NCBI RefSeq assembly: GCF_023920705.1
Contig: NZ_CP094657.1
Coordinates: 744,001 to 808,000 of the forward strand
DNA length: 64,000 bases
Direction of reading: 5' to 3'
From: Acinetobacter sp. XS-4
GTDB taxonomy: Bacteria; Pseudomonadota; Gammaproteobacteria; Pseudomonadales; Moraxellaceae
In this document: one piece after another, positions 46,870-56,074 of the stretch
How positions within the stretch are numbered: the first letter of the stretch is position 1
Layout of the letters: the number at the start of each line of letters is the position of its first letter
The notes under the pieces: model-generated
Databases searched by the model: none
What the model was told of the DNA's origin: nothing
Seen by the model: only the letters and a program-made list of their open reading frames with translations
Translations under genes and position numbers: made by a program

Positions 46870-47679
46870 ATGACCACACTCCAAACGAACAATGCAGAAC
46901 TTAATCAGAAGCAGGTATTAATGTTAATGGAATACCTGACGCAATGGTTAATTCGTTCAGGAGTGGGATATAACGACTTTGTGACTGCTTTGAAACCTGT
47001 TTTTTATCAACAGGCTTTAACTGAGCTAGAGCGTATAGAGCAAAAACCAACCGATTCAGCGGTCAGTTTACTTTCAGGGTTACATCGCAAAGATGTGAAT
47101 GCATTTAAAAAGGCGATGCAGGCTGGGCAGCCTTTAACAGAAGCAAAAGTAGCAGAGCCAGTAAGTGTTCCTGCTCGGGTGATTGGCTTGTGGCTTGCAG
47201 AGGGATTGGCAGAAAAAATTCCTTTTATTAGCGAAGATCAGATTAGCTTTGAAAGTTTGGTAAAGAAAGTTTCAACCGAAAAACATCCAAGATCTATTTT
47301 GAACGAACTTGAGCGTCTGAACATTGTGAAAGAAGAAGATGACCTTGTGGTGTTGCAGCAGCGTAGTTTTATGCCTGATGTTGAGCAATTCGAGGTTAGA
47401 AAATTATTAACGAATAACTTAGAGGCACATTTAGCTGCCGGAGTTCATAATTTATTTCAGCCAGAAAAAGAACCTTATTTAGAACAAGCAATTTTTGCTG
47501 ATGAATTAACAGATGAATCGATCACTTTACTCAAAGAAGCAAGTTTACGCTTGTGGGAAGATCTATCATTACAAGTACTCAAGTTAGCCATTGAACGTTG
47601 TGCACTCGATGAAGGAAAAGAGGGTGCAACTAAAAATTTCCGTTTCGGAGCTTATCAATATGATGAAAACAACTTATAA
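46870..47679 (+). CDS. DUF6502-family protein
   Basis: A 269-residue soluble, mostly helical protein. EYLTQWLIRSGVGYNDFVTALKPVFYQQAL and SLLSGLHRKDVNAFKKAM resemble the DUF6502 family, with a winged-helix-like N-terminal region; the function is unknown. The ATG at 46870 gives MTTLQTNNAELNQ; ATG 46849 is in frame and could be used. Its 3' end overlaps the next lipoprotein gene by 20 bp, so the two are translationally coupled. Confidence 0.72.
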   Translation: MTTLQTNNAELNQKQVLMLMEYLTQWLIRSGVGYNDFVTALKPVFYQQALTELERIEQKPTDSAVSLLSGLHRKDVNAFKKAMQAGQPLTEAKVAEPVSVPARVIGLWLAEGLAEKIPFISEDQISFESLVKKVSTEKHPRSILNELERLNIVKEEDDLVVLQQRSFMPDVEQFEVRKLLTNNLEAHLAAGVHNLFQPEKEPYLEQAIFADELTDESITLLKEASLRLWEDLSLQVLKLAIERCALDEGKEGATKNFRFGAYQYDENNL

Positions 47680-48328
47680 AAAATTAATAATATCCATGAG
47701 TTTCATTTTGATGGGTGGTCTTTTGACTGCTTGCGGAGAGGATTTATTCGCAGGTGGTGCCAGTTTAGGTGGATCGGGAAATCCGACTAAACCCGGTAAA
47801 CCAGGTGATTATGAAACACCTGCCGATGGTGAGAAAGGTGACTCAAAAGATAATGAAATCTGGTTACCCGCACCTGTTGAAGATGACTGTAATGGCTTGC
47901 ATCGTAAACTACAGTTCTTAAATAATGTAACGCGTGAACCAATCGAAAAAGAAACAGTTTTTAAATATGCACAGCAGTTAACTCTAAACGGTACTCTGGC
48001 TTTGCAGATTACTCAAACTAATAAGGGATTAGAGAAAATACAAGAACGACAACCTGCGTGTTATGTGCCTTTAGAACTCTATTTATTTGGAAATACTAAA
48101 CGTTCTTATCCAGAAAATGAGTGTAAAGAGACTCAAACTTACGAATATCAGCCTAGTGAAACCAAAACTTTTATTGTCAATTATCCTGCATTTGAAGTCA
48201 TGAATGGTACTTGGAAATATGGTCTAGAAAGCACTTATTTGAAAAATGAGCAGGAGTTAAAACAATGCGAGCCTTTAACTATTCAATTTAAAATAAGTGT
48301 GCCGCCTGAACCGATTAAAATTAATTAA
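47660..48328 (+). CDS. Small lipoprotein of unknown function
   Basis: A 222-residue lipoprotein; the signal ends GGLLTAC. A Gly/Pro/Lys/Asp-rich linker (about 28-60) leads to a domain of about 150 residues with four cysteines that may form two disulfides. I do not recognise the domain. The start ATG at 47660 (or the adjacent 47663) lies 20 bases before the end of the DUF6502 gene; CGGAG lies 10 bases upstream. The pair is likely one unit. Confidence 0.72.
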   Translation: MMKTTYKKLIISMSFILMGGLLTACGEDLFAGGASLGGSGNPTKPGKPGDYETPADGEKGDSKDNEIWLPAPVEDDCNGLHRKLQFLNNVTREPIEKETVFKYAQQLTLNGTLALQITQTNKGLEKIQERQPACYVPLELYLFGNTKRSYPENECKETQTYEYQPSETKTFIVNYPAFEVMNGTWKYGLESTYLKNEQELKQCEPLTIQFKISVPPEPIKIN

Positions 48329-48401
48329 GTTGAGCCGCGCCCTTCCGCTAAGAAAAAAGCCTAATCAATCAAGTTCAATAAAATTTTAAAGGATTTATGG
48401 G

Positions 48402-48782
48402 TTAAGCTTGCTCTAGCACTTTTCCATCATAAGTTATTTGGGCTGCTAAAACTTGCTCAATATTATTTTCAGCCCATTCCTTTAATTGGAACGCCATTGA
48501 AGCTACATTTTGCCCTAAAGAAGTAAGTGAGTAATCAACACGAATTGGAGATGTATTTTGGATTTTACGTTCGATGAAACCATCTCTCTCCAACATCTTT
48601 AATTTTTGAGATAGAACTTTCGGCGAGATACCTTGAATATTCTTTTTGAGCAAATTGAAGTGCTGAGTTTCTTCTTCAAGAACATTTAAAATTAATAGAA
48701 CCCATTTATCTGCAATTTTTTCAAAAAATAAACGAGCAGGGCAATGTTGTTGAAAAATATTATATTTTAGACATTCATTCAT
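48402..48782 (-). CDS. HxlR-family redox-type regulator
   Basis: A 126-residue winged-helix regulator of the HxlR family. The N-terminal CPARLFFEKIADKWVLLILN keeps the conserved Cys14 that senses quinones and electrophiles in YodB/QorR-type members; LKKNIQGISPKVLSQKLKMLERDGFIERK is the DNA-binding part. It is divergent from a flavodoxin-like reductase gene, with a perfect dyad between them. Confidence 0.9.
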   Translation of the reverse strand: MNECLKYNIFQQHCPARLFFEKIADKWVLLILNVLEEETQHFNLLKKNIQGISPKVLSQKLKMLERDGFIERKIQNTSPIRVDYSLTSLGQNVASMAFQLKEWAENNIEQVLAAQITYDGKVLEQA

Positions 48783-48815
48783 ATCATTTACCTATAATTT
48801 TTTGAAAAATTACAC

Positions 48816-48835
48816 TAGTTACCAGTTAGTAACTA
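48816..48835. promoter_or_regulatory. Candidate HxlR operator
   Basis: TAGTTAC (48816-48822) and GTAACTA (48829-48835) form a perfect 7-bp dyad around six bases, midway between the divergent regulator and reductase genes. The half-site and spacing suit a dimeric winged-helix repressor. Confidence 0.65.
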
Positions 48836-48898
48836 ATTGACACCTAGTTTCTAAAATATATCATAAAGTGGAATTTAATAAAACAAAGGTTTGCTCCC

Positions 48899-49459
48899 AT
48901 GTCTAACTCTAATATCGCGGTTGTATATTTCTCTGGTTATGGCCACACAAAAGTCGTGGCTGAAACATTTGCAAACGAAATTAATGCTCAGCTTATCCAA
49001 ATTGATCAAGAGGGAAATATTACTGATCAAGATTGGCAGATATTAAATGATGCGAAGGGGATTGTTTTTGGTGCACCTACTTATATGGGTACAGCGCCAT
49101 GGCAGTTTAAAAAGTTTGCTGATGCAACTTCAAAAGTATGGTTTACACGTGGTTGGCAAGATAAAGTATTTGCAGGTTTTACAAACAGTGCGAGCTTAAA
49201 TGGGGATAAGCAAGTAACTCTTATTCAACTACAAACTTTAGCATCACAGCATGGTGGCATTTGGGTGAGTCTTGGTTTATTACCAGCAAATACGAAAGAT
49301 GCTACACGTGAAGATGTAAATAACTTAGGCGGTTCGGTAGGGCTTTTAGTTCAATCGCCTTCGGATGCAAGTGCGGAAGAGGTTCCTACTGGAGACCTTG
49401 AAACAGCAAAACTTTATGCACAACGTGTACAAAGCATTGTAAATAAAATTTACGGTTAA
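48899..49459 (+). CDS. Flavodoxin-like NAD(P)H:quinone reductase (WrbA-like)
   Basis: A 186-residue flavodoxin-fold oxidoreductase. VVYFSGYGHTKVVAE at the start is the FMN phosphate loop and GAPTYMGTAPWQFKKF the second FMN contact. It belongs to the WrbA/NADPH-dependent FMN reductase group, which reduces quinones by two electrons. Control by the divergent HxlR regulator is expected and would tie it to quinone or electrophile stress. Confidence 0.85.
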   Translation: MSNSNIAVVYFSGYGHTKVVAETFANEINAQLIQIDQEGNITDQDWQILNDAKGIVFGAPTYMGTAPWQFKKFADATSKVWFTRGWQDKVFAGFTNSASLNGDKQVTLIQLQTLASQHGGIWVSLGLLPANTKDATREDVNNLGGSVGLLVQSPSDASAEEVPTGDLETAKLYAQRVQSIVNKIYG

Positions 49460-49470
49460 TTTGATCATAA

Positions 49471-49494
49471 AAAAGGCGCTTTAAGCGCCTTTTT
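49471..49494. terminator. Bidirectional terminator
   Basis: GGCGCT (49475-49480) and AGCGCC (49484-49489) pair around TTA, with A and T tracts on the sides. It separates the converging reductase and permease genes. Confidence 0.88.
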
Positions 49495-49495
49495 A

Positions 49496-50896
49496 TTACT
49501 CATGCTCGTTATGTTGTGGAGCATTATATTTAAAGCCTTTGGTTTTATAGGCAAGATAACCTACACCAATAACGGCCCAAGCTAAGCCAATTTGTAAGGC
49601 AAGCTTATCAATCTCTAACCACATCATAAACACACTGGCAAAACCAAGCGTTGGTATAGCAATATAATTAATGATGTCTTTAAGCGTTTTATTCTTGCCA
49701 TCTCTTAATGCATAGCGAGAAATTACAGAGAAGTTAACAAAACTAAAAGCAGTTAAAGCACCAAAACTAATCAAGTTAACAATATGTTCAAGATCTAGGA
49801 AACCAGCAGATAAAGCAACCACACCAACAATAAGAATGTTGTAAGTTGGGGTGTGCAATTTTGGACTGATATGACCAAATAATTTCTTGTTGATGACGCC
49901 ATCGCGTCCCATCACATACATTAAACGTGATACACCCGCATGGGCAGAGATACCTGATGCCATTACAGCAACTACAGCAAAATATAAAACCAAAGTTTTA
50001 AACAGCAAACTACCAATCGCAGCGACCATCACAGGTTGTGATTCATCTAAAGGATTAAAGTAAGTGTTTGGGTTACTTGGGAAATATAATTGGATGAAGT
50101 AAGTACTTACAATGAAAATAATACCTGCAAGTAATGCTGTAGAAAAAATAGCTTTTGGTAGCGTTTTTTCTGCATCTTTTGTTTCTTCAGCAAGAGACGA
50201 TAAAGCATCAAATCCGGTAAAAGAGAAGCAGAGTACAGTCGCGCCAGCAATTAAAGAACTGACAGACGTCATATCGTTCCAAAAAGGAGTTAATGACCAC
50301 AATGCCGCTTTATCTGGATTTAAAGTTCCATCTGCATATACACTTTGAGTAAGTAAGATATATACTTGATAAACAAAATAAAAAATTACGCCAAGCTGAA
50401 TAACAACAATCGTACTGTTAAAACGTGCAACAAACCGTGCACCAAATAAATTAATAACAGTCATGAGCGTTGTTAAACCAATCACCCATAACCAGTTATT
50501 TACTTCTGGAAAAAGAGCTCTTAGATAAATATCTGCCAAGATAATATTAACAAGCGGTGACAGTAGATAGTCTAACCAAGAAGACCAACCCACCATAAAG
50601 CCAACATTAGGATGAATTGATTTTTGAGCATATGTATAGGCTGACCCAGAAGAAGGGTAGCGCTTAATCATATGTCCATAACTGATCGATGTTAATAAGA
50701 TTGCGACTAATGCAAAAATGTAGGAAGTTGGTACATGACCGCCACTTCGTTCTGACACTAAACCAAAAGTATCAAATAACGTTAATGGCTGAATGTAAGC
50801 TAAACCAATAATAACAATATGCCAAAGTACAAGATTCTTTTGAAGCTTGCCTGTTGGTTTAGTCCCAGATAAATTTGTCAACGGCGTTATCCTCAT
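49496..50896 (-). CDS. PuuP-like amino acid/polyamine permease
   Basis: A 466-residue APC-superfamily transporter with about twelve helices. LVLWHIVIIGLAYIQPLTLFDTFG, YTYAQKSIHPNVGFMVGWSSWLDY and LCFSFTGFDALSSLAEETKDAEKTLPKAIF match E. coli PuuP, the putrescine importer, almost segment by segment. Putrescine or a related amine is the likely substrate. No puu catabolic genes are adjacent. Confidence 0.87.
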   Translation of the reverse strand: MRITPLTNLSGTKPTGKLQKNLVLWHIVIIGLAYIQPLTLFDTFGLVSERSGGHVPTSYIFALVAILLTSISYGHMIKRYPSSGSAYTYAQKSIHPNVGFMVGWSSWLDYLLSPLVNIILADIYLRALFPEVNNWLWVIGLTTLMTVINLFGARFVARFNSTIVVIQLGVIFYFVYQVYILLTQSVYADGTLNPDKAALWSLTPFWNDMTSVSSLIAGATVLCFSFTGFDALSSLAEETKDAEKTLPKAIFSTALLAGIIFIVSTYFIQLYFPSNPNTYFNPLDESQPVMVAAIGSLLFKTLVLYFAVVAVMASGISAHAGVSRLMYVMGRDGVINKKLFGHISPKLHTPTYNILIVGVVALSAGFLDLEHIVNLISFGALTAFSFVNFSVISRYALRDGKNKTLKDIINYIAIPTLGFASVFMMWLEIDKLALQIGLAWAVIGVGYLAYKTKGFKYNAPQHNEHE

Positions 50897-51084
50897 AATC
50901 GTTGATCAAGGATCAGCTTGGTGTTAAGGATCGTTTGAGACGAACGATCCCCCCTACAGAAAAAGATAAAGTGCGCCAATCTATCCTAAATTGATATAAA
51001 TTGTCAGTACTTTCATCTATTTTTTAGCAAATTTTTTGCCACATATTTCAAATAAAATAATTAATAAAAATACTTAGTTATAAA

Positions 51085-51117
51085 AAAGGTCTGATTTAAT
51101 ATATAAATCAGACCTTT
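51085..51117 (-). terminator. Terminator after the alcohol dehydrogenase gene
   Basis: Perfect 14-base arms (51085-51098 and 51104-51117) around a 5-base loop, followed on the minus strand by TTT and A/T-rich sequence, about 30 bases past the stop. Confidence 0.88.
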
Positions 51118-51146
51118 ATAGATTTTTTTGAGTTTAACTTATCGAA

Positions 51147-52331
51147 TTACCAAGCTTTTTCTAAGATGTCTCGGATATCTTTTAAGCTTGCTTCTTTCGG
51201 GTTGTAAATAATTGAGCCATCATTTAGTGCTTTTTCTGCAACTTCATCAAGCTGTGCTTCAGTTACTTTACCTGTTTCACGTAGAGTGCGTGGTAGCTTT
51301 GTTAAAGTAAATAGGCGATCACGCATTGCCAAAATCGTCGTAATTGCTCTATCTGCACGTTGGGTTGCAGGCGTTTGTGCATAAATATCTGCACCTGCGA
51401 GTGGTAATAGCAACTCACCAATTTTCTGACCATTTACTTGTTTATTATATTCAAGCACGTAAGGTAAGAATAAGTTCATGCATAAACCGTGGGGAAGGTG
51501 AGCAACAGCACCTAAAGCATGTCCTAAAGAGTGAACTAAGCCGACCATCGAATTAGAAAATGCAATACCCGCCATTGTTGAAGCTTGTGCTAACTCCAAA
51601 CGGCCTTGAGAGTCATTTGGGTTTTCTAAGACATTAAACAGATTTTCACTAATCTTTTTAATTCCGGCACTTGCATAAGCATCGCTCAATGGGTTGGCAG
51701 CCATGCATGTATAGGCTTCAACACAATGTGTTAAGGCATCCATACCTGTCATTGCCGTTAAATGAGGAGGTAATGTAAGCGTCATGCGTGGATCTAAAAT
51801 CGCTGCATGTGGCATTAAATAATAAGAAGCGAATGCTAACTTAACATTCTTTTGAGTATCTGAAACTACGGCAACCATTGTTACTTCAGAACCAGTGCCT
51901 GAAGTTGTCGGAATCACAAAAAATGGTTTTAATGGTTTCGGTAGGTTGTGAGCACCTGCATATTGCAATAAGTCATTTCCACCTTCAGAAACTAAAATGT
52001 TAGTTGCCTTAGATGTATCAATAACTGAACCACCACCTACAGCAATAATCGCATCACATTTGTTTGCGCGATAAGCTTCTGCTGCAAGACGAACGACTTC
52101 TAAGCTTGAGTCGGGTGGTACATCATCAAAAACATGACCAATGACAGCATCAGTTGTACTAAATGCAGCTTCAATCGGATTTAATAAGCCATTTGCGCGA
52201 ACACCCTTATCTGTAATGATAAGAGGGCGTTTTGCACCTAAAGTTGCAAGCTCAAACGGAATATGTTCTAGCGCAGCATTACCAGCAATGACTTTTACAG
52301 GACAAAAGAATTCGTAATATGGTTTGGCCAT
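51147..52331 (-). CDS. Iron-containing alcohol dehydrogenase
   Basis: A 394-residue group III alcohol dehydrogenase. AVGGGSVIDTSKA (97-109) binds NAD(P); the iron ligands are Asp198, His202, His267 and His281, spaced as in the lactaldehyde reductase FucO. It oxidises a primary alcohol to an aldehyde or the reverse. Its start lies 1 bp after the SCP2-like gene, so the two are cotranslated. The pairing hints at a long-chain or lipid-derived alcohol, which is inference. Confidence 0.92.
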   Translation of the reverse strand: MAKPYYEFFCPVKVIAGNAALEHIPFELATLGAKRPLIITDKGVRANGLLNPIEAAFSTTDAVIGHVFDDVPPDSSLEVVRLAAEAYRANKCDAIIAVGGGSVIDTSKATNILVSEGGNDLLQYAGAHNLPKPLKPFFVIPTTSGTGSEVTMVAVVSDTQKNVKLAFASYYLMPHAAILDPRMTLTLPPHLTAMTGMDALTHCVEAYTCMAANPLSDAYASAGIKKISENLFNVLENPNDSQGRLELAQASTMAGIAFSNSMVGLVHSLGHALGAVAHLPHGLCMNLFLPYVLEYNKQVNGQKIGELLLPLAGADIYAQTPATQRADRAITTILAMRDRLFTLTKLPRTLRETGKVTEAQLDEVAEKALNDGSIIYNPKEASLKDIRDILEKAW

Positions 52332-52332
52332 G

Positions 52333-52866
52333 TTATGCGCTCCGCTTGAAATAGGACTTGGCTACTTTTAAGTAAATATTTGCAGCTTCGTTGAATTTTT
52401 CTTTTAGGGTGAGTTCGGTTGGGTATTCTTTGACTGCTAATGATGCAACCAATTTAGGTAAAATAAGAGCTTCCATTTTATTTAAGCAGCGTACCAAGCG
52501 GATAGCAGCAGATACATCACCATCAGCAATCATCCGGTCATTGGCAAATGCTTGGGCAGTACTTTCTTGAAAAGAAAACACCAAAAAGGCATGAGTGACA
52601 TGTTTGAATGTAATCGTTAAGTCTGGTTTTCTTTCAGCTCTTTGAAGTAGTTCTAGCTGTTTGTCTTCTGTCACTCGAGCAAAAAAAGCTGGTCCATTTG
52701 GGAAAACATTCATTGAAAGTACAAAGTGAACAGGAAATTTAGATACTTCCTCTTGTATTTCAGAGTCCACTTGACTTGCCATGACTAAGCCACGACCAAT
52801 AACATCCATCATGAGCTTAACGTAGGCAAGTTGCAGAGTCGGCTTTACCGCTTTTGTCGAAATCAC
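52333..52866 (-). CDS. SCP2-like sterol/lipid-binding protein
   Basis: A 177-residue protein resembling the SCP-2 sterol-transfer fold: FPVHFVLSMNVFPNGPAFFARV, ERKPDLTITFKHVTHAFLVFSFQEST and FANDRMIADGDVSAAIRLVRCL show the family pattern of a lipid-binding beta sheet with a lining of helices. No signal peptide. First gene of a tight pair with the alcohol dehydrogenase and preceded by a perfect 18-bp palindrome. Confidence 0.72.
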   Translation of the reverse strand: MISTKAVKPTLQLAYVKLMMDVIGRGLVMASQVDSEIQEEVSKFPVHFVLSMNVFPNGPAFFARVTEDKQLELLQRAERKPDLTITFKHVTHAFLVFSFQESTAQAFANDRMIADGDVSAAIRLVRCLNKMEALILPKLVASLAVKEYPTELTLKEKFNEAANIYLKVAKSYFKRSA

Positions 52867-52902
52867 TCGCGTATCCCTTGTTAAAATTATGCTAAAGCAA
52901 AT

Positions 52903-52920
52903 TTAGAGTAATTACTCTAA
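52903..52920. promoter_or_regulatory. Perfect 18-bp palindrome upstream of the SCP2/ADH pair
   Basis: TTAGAGTAATTACTCTAA is its own reverse complement and lies 37-54 bases upstream of the SCP2-like start. It is too AT-rich and lacks a T tract, so an operator for a dimeric (TetR- or AraC-like) regulator is more likely than a terminator of lipB. Confidence 0.55.
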
Positions 52921-52947
52921 TCCATTTTTATTTCATCGCAAAGCGAT

Positions 52948-53601
52948 TTATTCATATTTGACTTTAGGGTCATTAAAGTACCCCGTACTATTAATATACT
53001 CAATAAAGTCCTGACAAAGTTGACCAAATGATGGATAAGGAGTCACTAAATCTTGTATACGTACCATTTCTAAGCCTGCATAGCCGCAAGGATTGATGGT
53101 CTGGAATCCATCTAAAGCACAGTCCAGATTGAGTGCTAACCCATGATAACTACGACCACGACGAATTTTAAAACCTAAGGAACCAATCTTACGACCATCT
53201 ACATATACTCCGGGTGCATCGGGCTTGGCATAAGCTTCAATTCCATATTTTTTTAAAACATCTATCATAAATTGTTCAGCAAAACTGACCAAAGTACGCA
53301 CGTTCCATTTTAGCCGATTAAGATCAAACATGAAGTAAGCAACCAGTTGACCTGGTCCATGCCAAGTCACTTGTCCACCACGGTCGGTTTGTACAACCGG
53401 AATGTCTGATGAAATTAAAATGTGCTCTGGTTTGCCAGCTTGGCCTTGTGTTAAGACATTATGATGTTGAAGTAGCCATAACTCATCAGGCGTATCTTGA
53501 TCACGCTCGTTTGTTAAGAGTCTCATGGTTTCAAACTTGCTTTGATAATCTTGTAAATCGTTCCATTGGCGAATGATCAAGTTGGGTTTATCAAGGCTCA
53601 T
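52948..53601 (-). CDS. lipB: Octanoyl-ACP:protein octanoyltransferase
   Basis: A 217-residue LipB that transfers octanoate from acyl carrier protein to lipoyl domains. The catalytic Lys138 is in [15 protein letters not shown] and Cys172 in [27 protein letters not shown] is the conserved core. The ATG at 53601 is preferred over the overlapping GTG at 53604. It lies downstream of ybeD on the same strand, as in many gammaproteobacteria. Confidence 0.95.
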   Translation of the reverse strand: MSLDKPNLIIRQWNDLQDYQSKFETMRLLTNERDQDTPDELWLLQHHNVLTQGQAGKPEHILISSDIPVVQTDRGGQVTWHGPGQLVAYFMFDLNRLKWNVRTLVSFAEQFMIDVLKKYGIEAYAKPDAPGVYVDGRKIGSLGFKIRRGRSYHGLALNLDCALDGFQTINPCGYAGLEMVRIQDLVTPYPSFGQLCQDFIEYINSTGYFNDPKVKYE

Positions 53602-53750
53602 CACAATATATTCCTATAAGTTGGTTTATGTGGCACCCAGTTAATATCTGCAAGATAGAAGCCGAAAACCCTGTAATTTTAAAGGATTTTATAATAGTAG
53701 TTCTAAATATTTGTATTGTTTTTTCATTGTTGAATGGCTTAAAAATTTCC

Positions 53751-53788
53751 AAAAAAATACCACAGTAAGAATGTCTAACTGTGGTATT
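53751..53788 (-). terminator. Terminator after ybeD
   Basis: Eleven-base arms (53756-53766 and 53778-53788) around an 11-base loop, followed on the minus strand by a run of seven T (53751-53757). It lies about 18 bases past the ybeD stop, so lipB probably has its own promoter. Confidence 0.85.
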
Positions 53789-53805
53789 GATTGAAGAACT
53801 TAAAA

Positions 53806-54093
53806 TTAAAGCGCAGTTCGGATCTGCGGACAAGCAGCCAAGTCAGCATAAAGTGCATGAACTTGTTCTAATTCTTCAAAGCGCAATTGTGCTGTTAAAG
53901 AATGATACTTGCCGGTGCGAGATTCTTGAACTTTTAGTGTTGAGTGGTCGAATTCTGGAAAATGTTTTACCAAAATATCAACTACAGCAACACGTAATTC
54001 TTCACCCGCATCGCCAATAAGTTTAATTGGATAATCCATCGGAAATACCCAAAGATGTTCTTGTAGTTCGCGAGATGGAGTGCGGTCTAACAT
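53806..54093 (-). CDS. YbeD-like protein (UPF0250/DUF493)
   Basis: A 95-residue ferredoxin-like-fold protein of the DUF493 family. FPMDYPIKLIGDAGEEL and STLKVQESRTGKYHSLTAQLRFEELEQVHALYADLAACPQIRTAL match YbeD. It lies just before lipB, the classical order, though a terminator separates them. A regulatory role in lipoate synthesis has been suggested for the family. Confidence 0.9.
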   Translation of the reverse strand: MLDRTPSRELQEHLWVFPMDYPIKLIGDAGEELRVAVVDILVKHFPEFDHSTLKVQESRTGKYHSLTAQLRFEELEQVHALYADLAACPQIRTAL

Positions 54094-54190
54094 AAGTTAC
54101 CTCATGATTTGAAACGCCTGCATCATCGCAGGCGTTTATAGCTCTTTCTATTAAATGGGGCTTGGTTTTGAAATTTCAAGCCTTCAAAAC

Positions 54191-56074
54191 TTAGTCATTT
54201 TCCAAGAAAGAACGTAAGTGTTCAGAGCGAGAAGGGTGGCGTAATTTACGCAATGCTTTTGCTTCAATCTGACGAATACGTTCACGTGTTACGTCAAACT
54301 GCTTGCCCACTTCTTCTAGCGTATGATCGGTTGGCATATCAATACCAAAACGCATCTTCAATACTTTTGCTTCACGTTCAGTTAAGTTTTCAAGAACTTC
54401 GCGTGTTGCTTCTTTTAAGCCTTCTGAAGTCGCAGCATCAATTGGAGAAGTGATGTTTTGATCTTCAATGAAATCACCAAGATGCGAATCTTCATCATCA
54501 CCAATAGGTGTTTCCATTGAAATCGGTTCTTTGGCAATTTTAAGTACTTTACGAACCTTAACTTCGTCCATTTCTAAACGTTCACCTAATTCTTCAGGTG
54601 TCGGTTCGCGGCCCATTTCTTGTAACAATTGACGAGATACACGGTTGATCTTGTTAATCGTTTCAATCATATGTACAGGAATACGAATTGTACGAGCCTG
54701 ATCGGCAATCGAACGGGTAATCGCCTGACGAATCCACCAAGTTGCATAAGTCGAGAATTTATAACCACGACGATATTCAAACTTGTCTACAGCTTTCATC
54801 AAACCAATGTTCCCTTCTTGAATCAAGTCAAGGAACTGTAAACCACGGTTGGTATATTTCTTCGCAATCGAAATTACCAAACGAAGGTTGGCTTCTACCA
54901 TTTCTTTCTTAGCGCGGCGTGCTTTCGCTTCGCCAATCGCCATACGCTTAGAAATATCTTTAATTTCAGCAACGCTTAAACTAAGTTCTTTCTCAATATC
55001 TGCAATCTTTTGCTGGAATGCTAAAACATCTGGACGAACTTTTTCTAAATGTGCCTTGATTTCAGCAGGAGCTTTAGCAATTTGTTCATCTAACCAAGCT
55101 GGATTAGATTCTTGCTTAGGGAAAGATGTACGGAATTGAGTACGATCCATACGGCCACGACGTACTGCATAACGCATAATTTCACGTTCGTTGGCACGAA
55201 TTTGCTCATGTGTACCACGAATCATTTCAGAAATGATGTCGAATAAACGTGGTGTAAATTTAAACATCATGAACACAGTAGCTAAAGATTCTAAAGCTTC
55301 ATCTGCTTCTGGGCTATTGCGGCCATGTTTTGCAATAATAGCTTTTGTTTTAGTCCATGCAGCTTCAAGTTCATTAAAACGAACTTTTGCAACTTCAGGG
55401 TCTGGGCCAGATTCACCTTCAGAGTCGTCATCGCTTTCTGACTCTTCATCTTCTTCATCGTCGTCAAGCTTAACTTCTTTTGCTGGTGTAGCTGGCGCTT
55501 CTTCTTCCTCAAGCTCTGTTTCTTCTTCTAGAACTTCAGGAATATCTTCGTCAGTTTCAGGATCAAGATAGCCAGATAAAATATCAGCAAGGCGACGTTC
55601 GCCAGTCAAGAAATCATTATATTCTTTTAATACAACTTCAACAGCATTTGGCCAGTACGCAATTGAATTAAGGACATCACGAATCCCTTCTTCAATACGT
55701 TTTGCAATGCTGATTTCACCTTCACGGGTTAACAGTTCAACTGTACCCATTTCACGCATGTACATACGTACAGGGTCTGTCGTACGTCCAGGCTCATTTT
55801 CAACCGATGCAAGTACGGCAGCAGCTTCTTCTTCAGCAACTTCATCGGCTGTGTCAGTTGACTCACCGAACATGGTATCGTCAGATTCAGGTGCACGCTC
55901 GTGTACAGGAATACCAACGTCTTGAAGCATTTGAATAATGTCTTCAATCTGTTCGCTTTCAGTAATCGAGTCCGGCAGATGATCGTTAACCTCAGCGTAA
56001 GTTAAGTAACCTTGTTCTTTGCCTCGGCTAATCAGAGCCGCTACTTGAGAAGTAGGGGAATGCATATCGCTCAT
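54191..56074 (-). CDS. rpoD: RNA polymerase primary sigma factor (sigma-70)
   Basis: A 627-residue housekeeping sigma factor. Region 1.1 opens the protein, an acidic Glu/Asp/Ser-rich insertion lies around residues 185-225, region 2.4 is [34 protein letters not shown] and region 4.2 is [42 protein letters not shown]. It directs polymerase to TTGACA/TATAAT promoters. Normal length and no defects. Confidence 0.97.
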   Translation of the reverse strand: MSDMHSPTSQVAALISRGKEQGYLTYAEVNDHLPDSITESEQIEDIIQMLQDVGIPVHERAPESDDTMFGESTDTADEVAEEEAAAVLASVENEPGRTTDPVRMYMREMGTVELLTREGEISIAKRIEEGIRDVLNSIAYWPNAVEVVLKEYNDFLTGERRLADILSGYLDPETDEDIPEVLEEETELEEEEAPATPAKEVKLDDDEEDEESESDDDSEGESGPDPEVAKVRFNELEAAWTKTKAIIAKHGRNSPEADEALESLATVFMMFKFTPRLFDIISEMIRGTHEQIRANEREIMRYAVRRGRMDRTQFRTSFPKQESNPAWLDEQIAKAPAEIKAHLEKVRPDVLAFQQKIADIEKELSLSVAEIKDISKRMAIGEAKARRAKKEMVEANLRLVISIAKKYTNRGLQFLDLIQEGNIGLMKAVDKFEYRRGYKFSTYATWWIRQAITRSIADQARTIRIPVHMIETINKINRVSRQLLQEMGREPTPEELGERLEMDEVKVRKVLKIAKEPISMETPIGDDEDSHLGDFIEDQNITSPIDAATSEGLKEATREVLENLTEREAKVLKMRFGIDMPTDHTLEEVGKQFDVTRERIRQIEAKALRKLRHPSRSEHLRSFLEND

